NCBI GenBank assembly: GCA_963745865.1
Contig: CAVUYZ010000004.1
Span: forward strand, 558,001-622,000
DNA: 64,000 bases
From: JAHEDH01 sp963745865
GTDB taxonomy: Bacteria > Actinomycetota > Acidimicrobiia > Spongiisociales > ZC4RG35
Reading direction: 5' to 3'
Shown here: in pieces, positions 44,180 to 52,794 of the stretch
How positions within the stretch are numbered: the first letter of the stretch is position 1
Layout of the letters: each line of letters starts with the position of its first letter
The notes under the pieces: model-generated
The model's database searches: none
The model's input: only the letters and a program-made list of their open reading frames with translations
Told to the model about the DNA's origin: nothing
Made by a program: the position numbers and the translations under genes

Positions 44180-44535
44180 TGGACCGGATCTCACTCAGGG
44201 GCATACGGGTGTTCGCGTTCCACGGCGTCCATGCGAGCGAGCAGGAACAGGGGCAGGTCTTCCTGATCGACATCGACGTCGAGCTCGATTTGAGCGAAGC
44301 AGGGGAGACCGACGAGCTCGGCGCAACGATCGACTACGGAGTCCTCGCATCTGACATCGCTTCGCGGGCGTCGAATGAACGGTGGAACCTCATCGAACGT
44401 GTCGCCCAGCGGACTGCGGATCTCGTGCTCGAAGACAGTCGGGTTTCGGCAGTCGATGTGACGGTTCACAAGCCCGAGGTGGTCCTGCCGGTTCCCGTGG
44501 CCGGGGTGTCTGTCTCGATCAGACGCCAACGCTGA
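44176..44535 (+). CDS. folB: Dihydroneopterin aldolase
   Basis: The protein has 119 residues. FolB motifs are DRISLRGIRVFAFHGVHASEQEQGQ, TIDYGVLA, NLIERVAQRTAD and VTVHKPEVVLP. It cleaves dihydroneopterin to 6-hydroxymethyl-dihydropterin and glycolaldehyde. ATGATG start overlaps the preceding stop. Confidence 0.95.
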   Translation: MMDRISLRGIRVFAFHGVHASEQEQGQVFLIDIDVELDLSEAGETDELGATIDYGVLASDIASRASNERWNLIERVAQRTADLVLEDSRVSAVDVTVHKPEVVLPVPVAGVSVSIRRQR

Positions 44536-44553
44536 GATGGCGGAGTCGTCGGG

Positions 44554-45039
44554 ATGACCCGGGTCGCGATCGCCCTCGGCTCGAATCTCGGCGACCGTCT
44601 CGACCATCTCCGGGCGGGCGCCTCCGGGCTCTCGGCGGTCGGCGATGTCGTCGACGTGTCGTCGGTCTTCGAGACCGATCCCGTCGGTGGTCCGGAGCAA
44701 GGCAGGTATCTCAATGCCGTCGTGCTCCTCGACACCGATCTCGCCCCTGACGATCTGCTCGAGGCGTTGCTCGGAATCGAGCGGACCCGGGGTCGGGTTC
44801 GCGATGAGCGGTGGGGGCCGCGCACGCTCGACCTCGACATCGTCGTCTTCGGAGATCGACGGATCGAGACGCCGGGACTCGTGGTCCCTCACCCGCGTGC
44901 CCACGAGCGGGGATTCGTGCTCGGTCCGCTCGTCGAAGTCTGGCCGGACGCCGTCCTGGCCGATGGTCGTCCTGCTGCGACGACGTGGTCCGATGCCGAT
45001 CGGGCGGGGCATGCGGCGCTGGGAGGGGGATTGGCGTGA
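44554..45039 (+). CDS. folK: 2-amino-4-hydroxy-6-hydroxymethyldihydropteridine pyrophosphokinase
   Basis: The protein has 161 residues. FolK motifs are IALGSNLGDRLDHLR, the substrate loop VFETDPVGGPEQGRYLNAVV, RDERWGPRTLDLDIVVFG and VPHPRAHERGFVLGPL. It transfers pyrophosphate from ATP to hydroxymethyl-dihydropterin, making the FolP substrate. Confidence 0.95.
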   Translation: MTRVAIALGSNLGDRLDHLRAGASGLSAVGDVVDVSSVFETDPVGGPEQGRYLNAVVLLDTDLAPDDLLEALLGIERTRGRVRDERWGPRTLDLDIVVFGDRRIETPGLVVPHPRAHERGFVLGPLVEVWPDAVLADGRPAATTWSDADRAGHAALGGGLA

Positions 45040-45532
45040 GAGAGCCCCCGGGCTCGGCCCGGCGGCCACTCGCTGGGTCGTGGCTCAGGTGCTGCTGTTC
45101 GGGGTGTGGCTTGCGGTCGTCGTGGCGCTGCCCAGGGCGGATGTCGGCCCGGTCGGGGAGATTGGAGGTGCGGCCCTGGCGGTTGGCGGGCTGGTCGTGC
45201 TCGAGGCTGCGAGACGATCTCTCGGCAGGGAGCTGACGCCGTATCCGCAGCCCAGGAGTGATCCGCATCTCGTCGACACCGGCGTCTATGGGCAGGTGCG
45301 GCATCCGATCTACACCGGCGTCCTGATGCTCCTTGGCGGAGTGGCTTTGGCATTCGGAAGCATTCCGGGTCTGGCGACGACGGCCGGACTCGGCGTGTTC
45401 TTCTCCTTCAAGGCCCGGATCGAGGAGCGGGCGCTGTCGGTCGGCGTGTCCGGCTACTCCGACTATCTCGGCCGGGTCCCTTCCCGGTTCGTTCCCTCGT
45501 TCCGCACAAAGGACCAAAGTCACGGAGCGTGA
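45011..45532 (+). CDS. Isoprenylcysteine carboxylmethyltransferase-like membrane protein
   Basis: About 165-173 residues with four membrane helices. The ICMT/phospholipid-methyltransferase motif is GVYGQVRHPIYTGVLMLLGG followed by late EERALSVGVSGYSDYLGRVPSRFVP. The frame is open from an ATG at 45011 inside folK. A GTG at 45036 that overlaps the folK stop (GTGA, the usual arrangement here) would be the natural start if one C were missing from the CCCCC run near 45044. Substrate unknown; SAM-dependent methylation of a membrane molecule is inferred. Confidence 0.75.
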   Translation: MRRWEGDWRERAPGLGPAATRWVVAQVLLFGVWLAVVVALPRADVGPVGEIGGAALAVGGLVVLEAARRSLGRELTPYPQPRSDPHLVDTGVYGQVRHPIYTGVLMLLGGVALAFGSIPGLATTAGLGVFFSFKARIEERALSVGVSGYSDYLGRVPSRFVPSFRTKDQSHGA

Positions 45533-45568
45533 GGCAGAACTCTTCGCCCTATTGGCCTGAATACTTGG

Positions 45569-45574
45569 TAGCGT
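45569..45574 (+). promoter_or_regulatory. -10 box upstream of the 45649 gene
   Basis: TAGCGT lies 6 bases before an ATG at 45581 that opens a ten-codon reading frame. Confidence 0.45.
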
Positions 45575-45580
45575 GTCGTC

Positions 45581-45613
45581 ATGGGAGCGAGGTCGCCTCC
45601 ACAACGCACGTGA
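45581..45613 (+). CDS. Possible ten-residue leader peptide
   Basis: ATG to TGA encodes MGARSPPQRT. The start is placed exactly as in leaderless genes here (TAGCGT-N6-ATG). The stop lies in the palindrome at 45610. A role in attenuating the downstream gene is speculative. Confidence 0.25.
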   Translation: MGARSPPQRT

Positions 45614-45623
45614 AACGTTTCAC
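45610..45623. promoter_or_regulatory. LacI-type operator palindrome
   Basis: GTGAAACGTTTCAC is a perfect 14-base palindrome with the central CG typical of LacI/GalR-family operators. It lies about 40 bases downstream of the -10 box and 26 bases before the ATG at 45649, a roadblock position. A second TTTCACG half-site follows at once. Confidence 0.5.
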
Positions 45624-45648
45624 TTTCACGACGCGCCAAGGAGGTCGA

Positions 45649-45972
45649 ATGGCCAACCGCTCAAAAGAGAGCCGCAAAGCAATTCCGGGATACGACGAGT
45701 TCCGACCCAATCGGGAGGACCGCAAGCGCACCCATCGCGCCACCCGCCACGCCGCAAATCAACTTCTCCACACCATCGAAGACTTCGATGATGTCGCACC
45801 TTTGCCAGAGGTGAGAAGGAACCGGTATTCCGATCACATCGAAGAGACCGTCGAAGAGACGACCCGCAGAGAGCGGTTCAAGGTCTGGAAGACGAAGTTC
45901 TGGAAACGTCGTGACTCGTACAAAGAGATGAAGGCGTCGATCGACGCCGAGTGGGACGACCTGGTCGGTTGA
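45649..45972 (+). CDS. Uncharacterised small charged protein
   Basis: The protein has 107 residues, rich in Arg, Lys, Glu and Asp. It has no signal peptide or membrane helix and is probably helical (EETVEETTRRERFKVWKTKF). It follows the strongest ribosome site of the region (AAGGAGG, 5 bases before the ATG). I recognise no family. It is monocistronic: a palindromic operator lies upstream and a strong hairpin terminator just downstream. Confidence 0.65.
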   Translation: MANRSKESRKAIPGYDEFRPNREDRKRTHRATRHAANQLLHTIEDFDDVAPLPEVRRNRYSDHIEETVEETTRRERFKVWKTKFWKRRDSYKEMKASIDAEWDDLVG

Positions 45973-45987
45973 CGCACTGTGAACCGA

Positions 45988-46019
45988 GCGAGCCCCCGGC
46001 TATATAGTCGGGGGCTCGC
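45988..46019. terminator. Hairpin terminator, 11-bp GC-rich stem
   Basis: GCGAGCCCCCG (45988-45998) pairs with CGGGGGCTCGC (46009-46019) across a 10-base AT-rich loop. It lies between convergent genes, so may act both ways. There is no clear U-tract. Confidence 0.75.
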
Positions 46020-46031
46020 CCGCGTCAGATC

Positions 46032-46705
46032 TCAGAACGCCTCAGGCGGCAGGTCGGCCTCATCGTGCTCGATCGCGGCGACCAGCCGGGCGGCGACCAT
46101 GACCGGGATCGTGGCCTTCTGGGAAGCGTGGGTGCGTCACCGGCGATCGGACGATCGGCCAGCCCGGTCTCGGTGTGCCCTGGCCGGGCGTCGATCACCG
46201 TGATGCGTCGACGGCGAACCTCGCGTCGGAGCGCCGTCCCGTACGCGGCGAGCGCTGCCTTTGATGCCGAGTAGCCCGCCATCCCCGCCGCCGGTTGTTC
46301 GGCGACGATCCCGCTCAGGTTGAGGATGAAGCCGCCTGCCCGGAGATGGGGGAGTGCCGCCTGGATCACGAAGATGGGCAGGAAGGTGTTGGTGAGAAAC
46401 AGCTCTTCGATCGTGTCGGACGATGTGTCATCGGCCATCCCGAACGCAACGACACCGGCGGCGTTGATGACGCCGTCGAGGCCGCCATGGGCGGCGACCG
46501 CAACCTCGACGGCTCTCTCGGCCTCGGATGGGAGCCGGAGGTCCGCCTCGACCAGCGTGGCATCGATCCCGATCGCTTCGAGTCGGGCAGCGGATCGACC
46601 GGCGAGTGTCAGCCGAGCGCCGCGCTGTTCCAACTCGTACGCCAGCCGGGACCCGAGACCACCGCCGGCACCTGCAATCAGAATCGATGCCTCCTGAATC
46701 TCCAT
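46032..46705 (-). CDS. Short-chain dehydrogenase/reductase (one frameshift near the C-terminus)
   Basis: It has the NAD(P) motif AGAGGGLGSRLA, NAAGVVAFGMAD, active-site Ser in LNLSGIVAEQ and YSASKAALAAYG. One base appears to be missing near 46122 (CTTCCCAG, probably CTTCCCCAG): the other frame continues KATIPVMVAARLVAAIEHDEADLPPEAF to a stop at 46032, a typical SDR ending, giving 224 residues. Uncorrected, the open frame runs to 46025 with an Arg/Ser-rich tail. Shine-Dalgarno GAGGAG precedes the ATG. Substrate unknown. Confidence 0.82.
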
Positions 46706-46751
46706 TGGTGCTCCTCACTACGCTGCGGACGTCCCGATGATGGAGAAACCT

Positions 46752-47567
46752 ATGGACCCGCTGCGCATAGCGGTAGTCGGTCCCGGCAGAGCCGGCGGAG
46801 CCGTCGCGTTGAGGGCCATCGCATCCGGTCATCGGCTCGAAGCCGTCGTCCCCGGCCCATCGGGCTCGGTCCCCGCCTCGCTGACCGACTCCGTTCAGGT
46901 CGTTGCCGACGGTCCATTGCCGCCCGTCGATCTCGTCATCATCTCGGTCCCCGACGATGTCATCGCCGAGGTTGCAGACCGTCTCGTCGACCGTGTCTCC
47001 CCTTCTCAGCGGGTCGATCGCCATCCATCTCTCGGGTCTCACGTCGGTGGACGCACTTGGCGCCGCTCCAGGAGCAGGGATGGCTCACTCGGCGGCGTGC
47101 ACCCTCTGATGACACTTCCGTCGCCCGAAGCCGGCTCTGGAGCGCTCGTGGGTGCTCCGGCCGGTGTGTCCGGCTCGACCGTCGAGACGGTGGGCCGCCT
47201 CGTCGACTTCGCTGCCACGCTCGGGATGCGACCGTTCACGCTCGATGACGGGATGCGAGCGTTGTATCACACAGCAGCCTCGGTGGCGGCCAACATGGTG
47301 ACTGCAGTACTCGGCGTTTCCTTCGATCTGTTCGACGCGGCAGGCATCGACCCGGCGGTGAGTAGACCATTGGTCGAGCGGGCGGTCGCCAATTGTTTCG
47401 AGCTCGGGCCGGGACCTGCGCTGACCGGACCGGTCTCGAGGGGCGATGTTGGCACGATCGCGCTCCAGCGCGCCGCAGTTGCCGATCTCGGCCCGGCCCT
47501 GGTCGGAGAGTTCGACTCGTTGCTCGACCTGGTTCGGGCACGTGCGGCGAGCGGGGGAAGCGCATGA
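46752..47567 (+). CDS. Rossmann-like / DUF2520 oxidoreductase-fold protein (three frameshifts)
   Basis: N-terminal NAD(P)-binding motif is IAVVGPGRAGGAVALRA; the C-terminal helical half includes GVHPLMTLPSPEAG and LYHTAASVAANMVTA, as in DUF2520 proteins often found beside panC. Three extra bases within about 110 bases (near 46999, 47053 and 47090) leave the frame and then restore it; corrected text reads SGSIAIHLSGLTSVDALAPL then QEQGWLTGGVHPLM. Repaired length 270 residues. The ATG at 46752 follows GGAGA; another at 46737 is possible. The role is unknown; a link to pantothenate synthesis is suggested only by position. Confidence 0.78.
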   Translation: MDPLRIAVVGPGRAGGAVALRAIASGHRLEAVVPGPSGSVPASLTDSVQVVADGPLPPVDLVIISVPDDVIAEVADRLVDRVSPSQRVDRHPSLGSHVGGRTWRRSRSRDGSLGGVHPLMTLPSPEAGSGALVGAPAGVSGSTVETVGRLVDFAATLGMRPFTLDDGMRALYHTAASVAANMVTAVLGVSFDLFDAAGIDPAVSRPLVERAVANCFELGPGPALTGPVSRGDVGTIALQRAAVADLGPALVGEFDSLLDLVRARAASGGSA

Positions 47568-48452
47568 AGGTGACCTCACACGTTCTCGGAGTCGAGGTCT
47601 CTCACGGTCGGCCGGGTGGCACTGGTCCCGACCATGGGATTTCTCCACGAAGGCCATCTCTCCCACATCCGTCGGGCGAGGGAGTCGAGCGACACCGTGG
47701 TGGTGTCTCTCTTCGTCAATCCACTCCAGTTCGGTGACTCCCGAGATCTCGACCGCTATCCACGCGATGTCGCCCGCGATGCGCAACTCGCCTCGTCGGC
47801 CGGAGCCGATGTTCTGTTCGCTCCGCCGCTGGAGGAGATGTACCCGGATCGGCCGCTGACCACGGTGACGGTCGCGGAGCTGACCGACCATCTCGAGGGG
47901 CCGAGAAGGCCAGGGCATTTCGACGGGGTCACCACCGTGGTGGCGAAATTGCTCGCCGGTCTTCGGCCGGACACTGCGCACTTCGGCCGCAAGGACGCCC
48001 AACAGTTGGCGGTGGTCACTCGCATGGTGTCCGACCTCAGCCTGCCCACAGAGATCGTGCCCGGGCCGACGATCCGTGAGCATGACGGGCTGGCGCTGTC
48101 GAGCCGGAACGTGTTCCTCTCCGACGCCGACCGACGCCGCGCCGTGGGACTCTCTCGGGGGGTGTTCGCCGCAGCGGATGCGATCGAACGGGGAGTTGTC
48201 GACGCCAACGAACTGCACCGACTCTGCCTCGAGCGACTCGCCGGGATCGACGTGGAGTACGTCCAGCTCGCCAGCCAATCGCTGGTGCAGCCGCTCGAGG
48301 CTCTCGACCAGCCGTCCTTCCTGGCGGTGGCCGCCGGGATCGGTTCGACCCGCCTCATCGACAACGTGACCATCGACTTCGACGGCGATCGCCCGGTCGT
48401 CGACCGAGGCGTGTTGCTCGATGAGGCGTCGATGCTGTACGCGGCCACCTGA
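47564..48452 (+). CDS. panC: Pantothenate synthetase (one frameshift)
   Basis: The HIGH-type motif is in VALVPTMGFLHEGHLSHI; also FVNPLQFGDSRDLDRYPRD, HFDGVTTVVAKLL, FGRKDAQQLAVV and the KMSKS-like REHDGLALSSRNVFLS. One extra G near 47589 (CTCGGAGTC) separates the ATG-led start from the rest; corrected length is 295 residues. It ligates pantoate and beta-alanine using ATP. It overlaps DUF2520 and coaX at its ends; panB and panD are not in the window. Confidence 0.93.
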
Positions 48453-49207
48453 TGCTGCTCGTGATCGACGTTGGGAACACGGGCACCGTGGTCGGGATCG
48501 TCGACGGCGATGTCGTCGTCGCCCGGTGGGAGATCACGACGACCGCGAGAACCGTTGACGAATACGTGCTGGCCATCGATGCCCTTCTCGAGAGTGGCGG
48601 GCACCGGGTCTCGTCGGCCGCACTCGCCAGTGTCGTCCCGGAGGCGACCAGGGTCCTCCGGGCCGCCCTCCCGAGGATCGCAGGGTCGCCGCCGGTGGTG
48701 GTCGGCCCTGGCGTCCGGACCGGACTCAGCATCGACCTCGACAATGCCAGGGAAGTGGGCGCCGACCGGGTCGCCGGTGCCGTCGGGGCGATCGACCGCT
48801 ACGGCGCTCCGGTGATCACCGTCGATTTCGGCACAGCGACCACCGTCGACCTGGTCGATGCTGCGTCGAGCTTTCGGGGTGGGGCGATCGCGGTCGGGAT
48901 CGGCGTCGGCGCTGAGGCGTTGGTCGCGTCGACGTCGGCGCTTCGGAGGGTCGAGCTGAGCGAGCCGTCTCACTCGGTGGGGAGAAGCACGGTCGAAGCG
49001 GTGCAATCGGGCATGGTGTTCGGCTTCGCGGGGATGGTCGACGGCCTGGTTTCCCGGATGAAGAACGAAGCCGACATCGAGCCAGTGGCGGTGGTGGCCA
49101 CCGGGGGTTTTGCTCCGCTGATCGGGCCACTGTGCGACCAGATCACCCATGTCGATGCGGACCTGACACTCTGGGGTCTGGCCCTCATCCATCGCCGCAA
49201 CCAGTGA
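48452..49207 (+). CDS. coaX: Type III pantothenate kinase
   Basis: The protein has 251 residues. ASKHA-fold motifs are LLVIDVGNTGTVVGI, GADRVAGAVGAIDRYG and VITVDFGTATTVDLVD. It phosphorylates pantothenate in the first step of CoA synthesis, is insensitive to CoA feedback, and typically needs a monovalent cation. It shares one base with the panC stop (TGATG). Confidence 0.95.
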   Translation: MLLVIDVGNTGTVVGIVDGDVVVARWEITTTARTVDEYVLAIDALLESGGHRVSSAALASVVPEATRVLRAALPRIAGSPPVVVGPGVRTGLSIDLDNAREVGADRVAGAVGAIDRYGAPVITVDFGTATTVDLVDAASSFRGGAIAVGIGVGAEALVASTSALRRVELSEPSHSVGRSTVEAVQSGMVFGFAGMVDGLVSRMKNEADIEPVAVVATGGFAPLIGPLCDQITHVDADLTLWGLALIHRRNQ

Positions 49208-49236
49208 TCGGGTTCTGGCGCGCGCCGTCTCCGACC

Positions 49237-49242
49237 TAGCCT
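49237..49242 (+). promoter_or_regulatory. -10 box of lysS
   Basis: TAGCCT lies 9 bases before the ATG at 49252; the leader would be at most two or three bases. Confidence 0.4.
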
Positions 49243-49251
49243 CGCTCGAAT

Positions 49252-50776
49252 ATGTCCGACCCCAACGACACCACCGAAGAACCGATCGATGACCGGGTCG
49301 AACTCACCGAGCACCCGCTGACCGCAGTCCGCCTCGAGAAGCTCGAGGCGTTGATCGCAGCCGGTCTCGAACCGTATCCGGTTGGCCTTCGTCCGACCAG
49401 CACCGCCGCCGAGTTGCACGACGCCCACGGGGGCCTCGAGCCAGGAGCCTCGACCGATCGTGCGGTCTCGGTGGCCGGCCGGGTGATGCTTCACCGCTCG
49501 TTCGGGAAGCTGGTCTTTCTGACCATCGAGGACCACAGCGGCCGGATCCAGCTGTTCGTCTCGAAGGGTGATCTCGAAGCCCCCCTGTTCGACCAGATCG
49601 AGAGCAGCGATGTCGGCGATTGGGTGTGGGCGTCGGGGGAGGTCATCACCACCAAGAAGGGCGAGTTGAGCGTGAGGGTTGCTGCCTTTGCCCTGCTCGC
49701 CAAGGGACTCCGGCCCCTTCCCGACAAGTGGCACGGGCTCAGCGACGTCGAAAAGCGATCGCGTCAGCGCTACCTCGACCTGATCGTCAACGACGACGCC
49801 ACGGACATCGCCAGGAGCCGTTCGGCGATCATCTCCGAGCTGCGCAGGCAGTTCGAGCAGCGCGGATTCATCGAAGTCGAGACCCCCGTACTCCAGCCGG
49901 AAGCTGGTGGTGCCTTGGCGCGTCCGTTCGCGACGCATCACAACGCGCTCGGGATGGACATGTACCTGCGGATCGCGACGGAGCTTCACCTGAAGCGTTT
50001 GATCGTTGGCGGCCTCGGCAAGGTCTTCGAGATCGGGAGGATCTTCCGCAACGAGGGGATCGACGCGACCCACAACCCTGAGTTCACGATGCTCGAGTCG
50101 TATGAGGCGCTTGCCGATTACGAAGACGTGATGGAACTCGTCGAGTCGGTGTTCGCCGATCTGGCCTCCGAGGTCCTCGGATCGGTCGAGGTGCCGTATC
50201 AGGGTTCGATCATCGATCTCTCAGCCCCATTTCGGCGAGTGTCGATGCTCGACCTGGTCAACGAGGCGATCGATGAGGATGTCTCATACGAAACGCCGGT
50301 GTCCGAACTCAGGGCGATCGCCGATCGTGTCGGTGCGTCCGCATGACGACGCCGATGGCTGCGGGAAGCTGATCGCCGAGATCTTCGAGGCGGTGGCGGA
50401 GTCGAGACTCGTGCAGCCGACTTTCGTCACCGAGCACCCGGTCGAGACGTCACCGCTGGCGCGTCGTCATCGTTCGAATCCCGCCGTCACCGAGCGCTTC
50501 GAGCTGATCATCGCCGGGTCCGAGTACGCCAACGGTTACAGCGAGCTCAACGACCCTGCCGAGCAGCGTGCCCGCTTCGAGGCACAAGCCTCGGCTCGCT
50601 CAGCGGGGGCTGAGGAGACCCATCCGATCGACGAGGATTACATCCGCGCCCTCGAATACGGGATGCCACCAACCGGTGGACTCGGGATCGGCGTAGATCG
50701 GCTGGTGATGCTGTTGACCAACCGAGTCCACATTCGAGAAGTGATTCTGTTTCCGACCTTGCGACCGGAGTCCTGA
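49252..50776 (+). CDS. lysS: Lysyl-tRNA synthetase, class II (one frameshift)
   Basis: N-terminal OB anticodon-binding domain (VAGRVMLHRSFGKLVFLTIED). Class II motif 1 lies near FEQRGFIEVETPVLQP, motif 2 is GRIFRNEGIDATHNPEFT and motif 3 is GGLGIGVDRLVMLLTN. One extra base near 50338 (GGTGCGTCCGC) ends the first frame at 50346, while the other continues RPHDDADGCGKLIAEIFEAV. The repaired product has 507 residues, and the total is 3n+1. It is essential in this setting, which argues for sequencing error. Confidence 0.95.
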
Positions 50777-50793
50777 CGCGTCGGCGGGTCGAT

Positions 50794-51354
50794 CTAGAGC
50801 GTCGAGAGCTTCACCGAGCCGTCGTCGGCTCGGAGGGACAGCTGGCGGGCCGTGTCGAGAACGGTCCCGGAGTTGTGGGTCGCAGCCCGGACCTCGACGC
50901 CGCCGATCGTGAACACACGGCCGGTCTCCGGCGTTGTCCGCACGACCCGGGCCAACATCGCCCGAACCCGGTTGGCAACGACCTCGATCGTGCCGGCCTG
51001 AAGGTCGGCGAGCACCGCCACGAAGGCGTTGTCCTCGGCGCGGCCCACGTCATCGACGTCGCGCACTCCCGCTGAGATCGTTGCGGCGACGTGCTTCAGC
51101 AGGTCCAGGTGAGCGGGCGTCTGCTCGTAGGGTGCCTCCATGTTGGGGAGCCGGATGTACAGCGCCCCGTAGATGTCGCCTCGTCTGGCCAGCCAGCGCT
51201 GGGCGCGCTGGATCGCCTCGAAGATCCCGTTCCGATTCAGCAGGCTCGTGTCGAGATCGATCGTTCCCACGACGTCGAGTGTGAATCTGAGCTGCTGGAG
51301 CTCGGCGGTCACCGACTCGAGCCTGGCCTCTATCTGTTCGCGGTCGTCCGTCAC
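50794..51354 (-). CDS. Degenerate GGDEF-domain protein
   Basis: The protein has 186 residues. A short N-terminal coiled coil (EQIEARLESVTAELQQLRFTL) leads into a diguanylate-cyclase-like fold: DLDTSLLNRNGIFEAIQRAQ is the usual D-x-LT-L-NR start, and VGRAEDNAFVAVL stands where the GGDEF motif should be. With AEDNA instead of GGDEF it should not make c-di-GMP; it could bind a nucleotide or a protein. The GTG is chosen from TAGGCT-N7. It diverges from the WhiG-like sigma gene 100 bases away. Confidence 0.75.
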   Translation of the reverse strand: MTDDREQIEARLESVTAELQQLRFTLDVVGTIDLDTSLLNRNGIFEAIQRAQRWLARRGDIYGALYIRLPNMEAPYEQTPAHLDLLKHVAATISAGVRDVDDVGRAEDNAFVAVLADLQAGTIEVVANRVRAMLARVVRTTPETGRVFTIGGVEVRAATHNSGTVLDTARQLSLRADDGSVKLSTL

Positions 51355-51361
51355 GCCACAC

Positions 51362-51367
51362 AGCCTA
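51362..51367 (-). promoter_or_regulatory. Leaderless -10 box of the degenerate GGDEF gene
   Basis: TAGGCT on the minus strand, 7 bases before the GTG at 51354. Confidence 0.55.
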
Positions 51368-51453
51368 CAAAGGTGAACAAACCAGGAATAGTCATCAAGC
51401 GCGCCTCGATTCGTGACGATTGAATCGGGTACGGGTCGCGTCGAGAAGAGCCA

Positions 51454-52332
51454 ATGGACGACACAGCGACAACTTCCTTCCTCACCATGGAGGAGCAGAA
51501 CGCTCTCGTGGTCGAGACGCTGGGCCTCGTCGACCACATCGTCAACGAGGTCTCGGCCCGCTTCCCGCGTCATGTCGACCGGGGCGAGCTCTGGAATGCC
51601 GGCTCCCTCGGCCTGGTCGAGGCCAGTCGGCGCTTCGATCCCGAGGCCGGCGTGCCGTTCAATCGCTATGCCGCCATCCGGATCAGGGGAGCGATCATCG
51701 ACTCCACCCGCACCAGGGATTGGGCGAGTCGATCGGTTCGGCGTAACGCCAGGGACATTCAGCGGGCGAGAGCCGACCTCGAGCAGGACGGTGTCTCCGC
51801 CACGCAAGCCGAACCTCGCCGACGTCCTCGGTATCTCCGAGGACGAATTGGGCAAACGCCAGTCCGATGCCGCGGCAGCCACGCTGCTGCAACTCGACCA
51901 GCCCACCGGTGAGGAAGACTCGGCGACGCTCGCCGATCGGGTCTCGGAGGGCAGCCGTGAGGTTCAGCCGGAAATGTCGATCGAGGACCGCGAGTTGCGG
52001 GGCACGCTGCTCGAGGCGATCAGGAACCTTCCCGACATCCAGTCCGACGTCATGGTTCGGTACTACATCGAGGGCGAGTTGCTCGGCGACATCGCGATCG
52101 ATCTCGACCTGACCGAAGCGCGGATCAGCCAGATCAGGTCTGAGGCAGTGACCTCGATCCGTGCCTATTCTGGGAGATCTGTACGAGGGAGTCACTCCTG
52201 CCGACGACGATGCGCCGGGAAAACGCGCCCGAGCGGCGTTTCTGGCGAAGATGTCCGAGACGTCGACCTGGCGAACTCGATTGGCGACCGACTCCTTCCT
52301 ACGAGCGGATCGTCCAGAACCGCTCTGCCTGA
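51454..52332 (+). CDS. whiG: WhiG/FliA-type sigma-28 factor (three frameshifts)
   Basis: Region 2: ALVVETLGLVDHIVNEVSAR then RGELWNAGSLGLVEASRRFD and VPFNRYAAIRIRGAIIDSTR. Region 3 begins LADVLGISEDELGKR. Region 4: LRGTLLEAIRNLPDIQSDVMVRYY then ARISQIRSEAVTSIRAY. The tail YEGVTPADDDAPGKRARAAF and MSETSTWRTRLATD is typical of actinobacterial WhiG. Extra bases near 51811 (GAACCTCGCC), 52166 (TATTCTGGG) and 52283 (CTCCTTCC) break it; repaired, it ends at 52332 with 291 residues. No flagellar genes are here, so a developmental or other role is likelier. Confidence 0.85.
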
Positions 52333-52342
52333 TCGGCGAGGG

Positions 52343-52712
52343 TCACACGGCCACTCCGGACATCGTCCTCAGCCGCTCTGCAAGGGTCGAGGTGTCGAAT
52401 GGCTTCTCGATGAGTCCTGCGATTCCGAGCTCGAGGAGCTCGGAGGAGGGAAGATCCGACCTTCCCGTGAGGAAGACGACCGGGATGTCTTGCGACCTCG
52501 GGCTGTTGGGCGAGGTCCCTGGCCAGATCGGCGCCCGACCGGCCCGGCATGGTGTAGTCGAGCACGATGATGTCGGGCCGGGTCTCGAGAGCGGTCGACA
52601 CAACTGCCGTGGGGTCTGCGACTTCGATGACTTCGTCGCCGCTGCGTTTGGCGAGGACGACGTTCAGCAGATACCTGATGACTGAATCGTCGTCACACAC
52701 GAGGATTCTCAT
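52343..52712 (-). CDS. Single-domain response regulator (CheY-like, one frameshift)
   Basis: Receiver domain: MRILVCDDDSVIRYLL carries the acidic pocket, DIIVLDYTMPGRSG the phospho-acceptor Asp, VVFLTGRSD the switch Thr, and LIEKPFDTSTLAERL the conserved Lys. One extra base near 52489 (between QQPE and QDIPVVFL) breaks the frame; corrected length is 122 residues with no output domain. Shine-Dalgarno AGGAGA precedes the ATG. It is convergent with the whiG-like gene, 10 bases apart. Confidence 0.85.
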
Positions 52713-52794
52713 TGGGGTCTCCTGAGCGGTCGGCTGTCGTACATGAGACACCTGTCGACCGGAAGCTCATCGACTCAAGGACTTGGGGGGCGGA

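Noticed and set aside
52333..52685. Extension of the WhiG frame to 52685
   Set aside because: It would run antisense through the whole receiver gene; one extra T near 52283 gives a natural WhiG end at 52332.
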